Shown: piece by piece, positions 33,807 through 34,915 of the stretch | Numbering within the stretch: position 1 is the stretch's first letter | How the letters are laid out: each line of letters begins with the position of its first letter | NCBI GenBank assembly: GCA_022822375.1 | Contig: JAJEBU010000125.1 | Span: 1 to 34,915 of the forward strand | Reading direction: 5' to 3' | Length of the DNA stretch: 34,915 bases | DNA from: Dehalococcoidia bacterium | Lineage (GTDB): Bacteria; Chloroflexota; Dehalococcoidia; Bin125 | Made by a program: the position numbers and the translations under genes | Notes under the pieces: generated by a model | Database searches by the model: none | What the model was told of the DNA's origin: nothing | Seen by the model: the letters and a program-made list of their open reading frames with translations, nothing else

Positions 33807-34901
33807 ATGGCCCACTTCAGGATTGCGCTGTTGCCCGGCGACGGCATCGGCGGCGAGGTCATCGGACAGGCGGTCCGCGTGCTCGACGCCGTCGGCGGAC
33901 GCTTCGACCACTCGTTTGAATACACCGAGGATCTCGTCGGCGGCGCCGCGATCGATGCGCACGGAGTCGCGCTGCGGGACGAAACACTGGCGATGTGTCA
34001 ATCCCAGGACGCCGTCCTGTTCGGAGCGGTCGGTGGACCGAAGTGGGATGATCCGAAGGCGTCGGTGCGTCCGGAGCAAGCCATTCTCGGCCTGCGCAAG
34101 GGGCTCGGCCTGTTCGCCAACATTCGGCCGGTCAAGATGCTGCCCATCCTGGCCGACGCCACGCCGCTCAAGCGGGAAACGGTGGAAGCGGTCGACATGG
34201 TCGTCCTGCGCGAGCTGACCGGCGGCATCTACTTCGGCGAGCCACAGCGCCGTTGGGAAGAGGACGGCCAGCGCAAAGCCGTCGACACGCTGGCCTACGC
34301 CGAGCACGAGGTCGAACGGATCGTGCGGCTCGGCTTCGAGACCGCGCGCGGACGCCGCAAGCTGCTGACCTCAGTGGACAAGGCCAACATCCTCGATACG
34401 TCACGCATGTGGCGCGAGATCACCGAAGAAGTCGCCAAGGACTATCCCGACGTCGCGCTCGAGCATCGCCTGGTCGACGCGTGCGCAATGGACTTGATCC
34501 GTCATCCGTCTTACTTCGATGTGATCGTGACCGAGAACATGTTCGGCGACATCCTGACCGACGAGGCTTCGATGCTCGCGGGATCGATGGGCATGCTGCC
34601 ATCGGCATCGCTGGGCGCCTCAGAGGATGGCTCAGCGCTTGGTCTCTACGAGCCGATCCACGGCACGGCGCCCGACATCGCGGGACAGGGCATTGCCAAT
34701 CCAATGGCGATGATCCTGAGCGCTGCCCTGATGTTGCGCTACTCGCTGGGCCTCGAGGCGGAGGCGGCGGCGATCGAAGCTGCCGTGACCGACATCCTGG
34801 CCGCCGGCCATCGCTCCGCCGATCTCGCAAGCGAGGGCGAGCAAGCGCTCGGCACCGAGGCGCTCGGCAGCCTGATCGCCGACAGCGTCGCCGGCGGGTG
34901 A
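33807..34901 (+). CDS. leuB: 3-isopropylmalate dehydrogenase
   Basis: The 364-residue, full-length enzyme oxidatively decarboxylates 3-isopropylmalate in leucine synthesis with NAD+. Motifs are [34 protein letters not shown] (substrate), the YAEHEVERI region, and [27 protein letters not shown] (split by eye) with metal Asp residues, then [19 protein letters not shown] lies 10 nt upstream of ATG 33807. It ends 14 nt before the window edge. Confidence 0.97.
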   Translation: MAHFRIALLPGDGIGGEVIGQAVRVLDAVGGRFDHSFEYTEDLVGGAAIDAHGVALRDETLAMCQSQDAVLFGAVGGPKWDDPKASVRPEQAILGLRKGLGLFANIRPVKMLPILADATPLKRETVEAVDMVVLRELTGGIYFGEPQRRWEEDGQRKAVDTLAYAEHEVERIVRLGFETARGRRKLLTSVDKANILDTSRMWREITEEVAKDYPDVALEHRLVDACAMDLIRHPSYFDVIVTENMFGDILTDEASMLAGSMGMLPSASLGASEDGSALGLYEPIHGTAPDIAGQGIANPMAMILSAALMLRYSLGLEAEAAAIEAAVTDILAAGHRSADLASEGEQALGTEALGSLIADSVAGG

Positions 34902-34915
34902 GGAACACCTCGCGT

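Overview
The window is a compact, GC-rich bacterial chromosome segment with 39 genes or gene remnants, short intergenic gaps and no RNA genes, insertion sequences or CRISPR arrays that I can see. The gene set (complete F-type ATP synthase operon followed by murA and an mreB-like gene, Rex, DUF151 nuclease, MoxR/DUF58/DUF4129 operon, ComB-like phosphatase, LLM oxidoreductase paired with an acetoacetate-decarboxylase-like protein) and the frequent leaderless genes suggest a Chloroflexota member or a related Terrabacteria lineage. This assignment is inference from gene content, not from phylogeny.

Layout. 1-1952: the end of a repeat-rich protein, an MBL-fold hydrolase and a 46-residue small protein. 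1974-3723 (minus): cinA and a small membrane protein that resembles Pycsar/SLATT-type membrane effectors. 3877-7965: MoxR ATPase, DUF58 protein and DUF4129 membrane protein as one operon, convergent and overlapping with a ComB-like phosphatase that is divergent from pyrF. 8738-11480: pyrF, an MFS transporter and a bifunctional nuclease. 11560-19964: atpI-B-E-F-H-A-G-(HAD phosphatase)-D-C. 20016-22415: murA and a degenerate mreB homologue, convergent with rex. 23165-24933: an aldo/keto reductase and a GGCT-like protein diverging from a 23-bp promoter. 24994-28427: gyrA convergent with an orphan HsdR-N-like nuclease. 28512-32068: LLM oxidoreductase, ADC-like protein, a striking RF-repeat coiled-coil protein and a fluoroacetate-dehalogenase-like hydrolase. 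32152-34901: leuD, an Uma2 nuclease remnant, three tandem mini-genes and leuB.

The best candidate for something undescribed is between leuD and leuB: three tandem paralogous mini-proteins of 52-54 residues that end in a three-cysteine motif (CCGxYGxPGC in two copies, CCGxY....C in the first). Each gene is followed 12-13 nt after its stop by a matching GC-rich stem-loop. I do not recognise a named family for them. Other strong observations are an ATP synthase subunit a with an extra extracytoplasmic region of about 230 residues, an mreB homologue missing its catalytic signatures, a repeated TANNNT-N6-ATG arrangement indicating leaderless transcription of at least six genes, a 13-unit RF coiled coil that switches between 11- and 7-residue periods, and natural target-site changes in MurA (Cys115 to Asp) and GyrA (HPHSDQ in the quinolone-resistance region).
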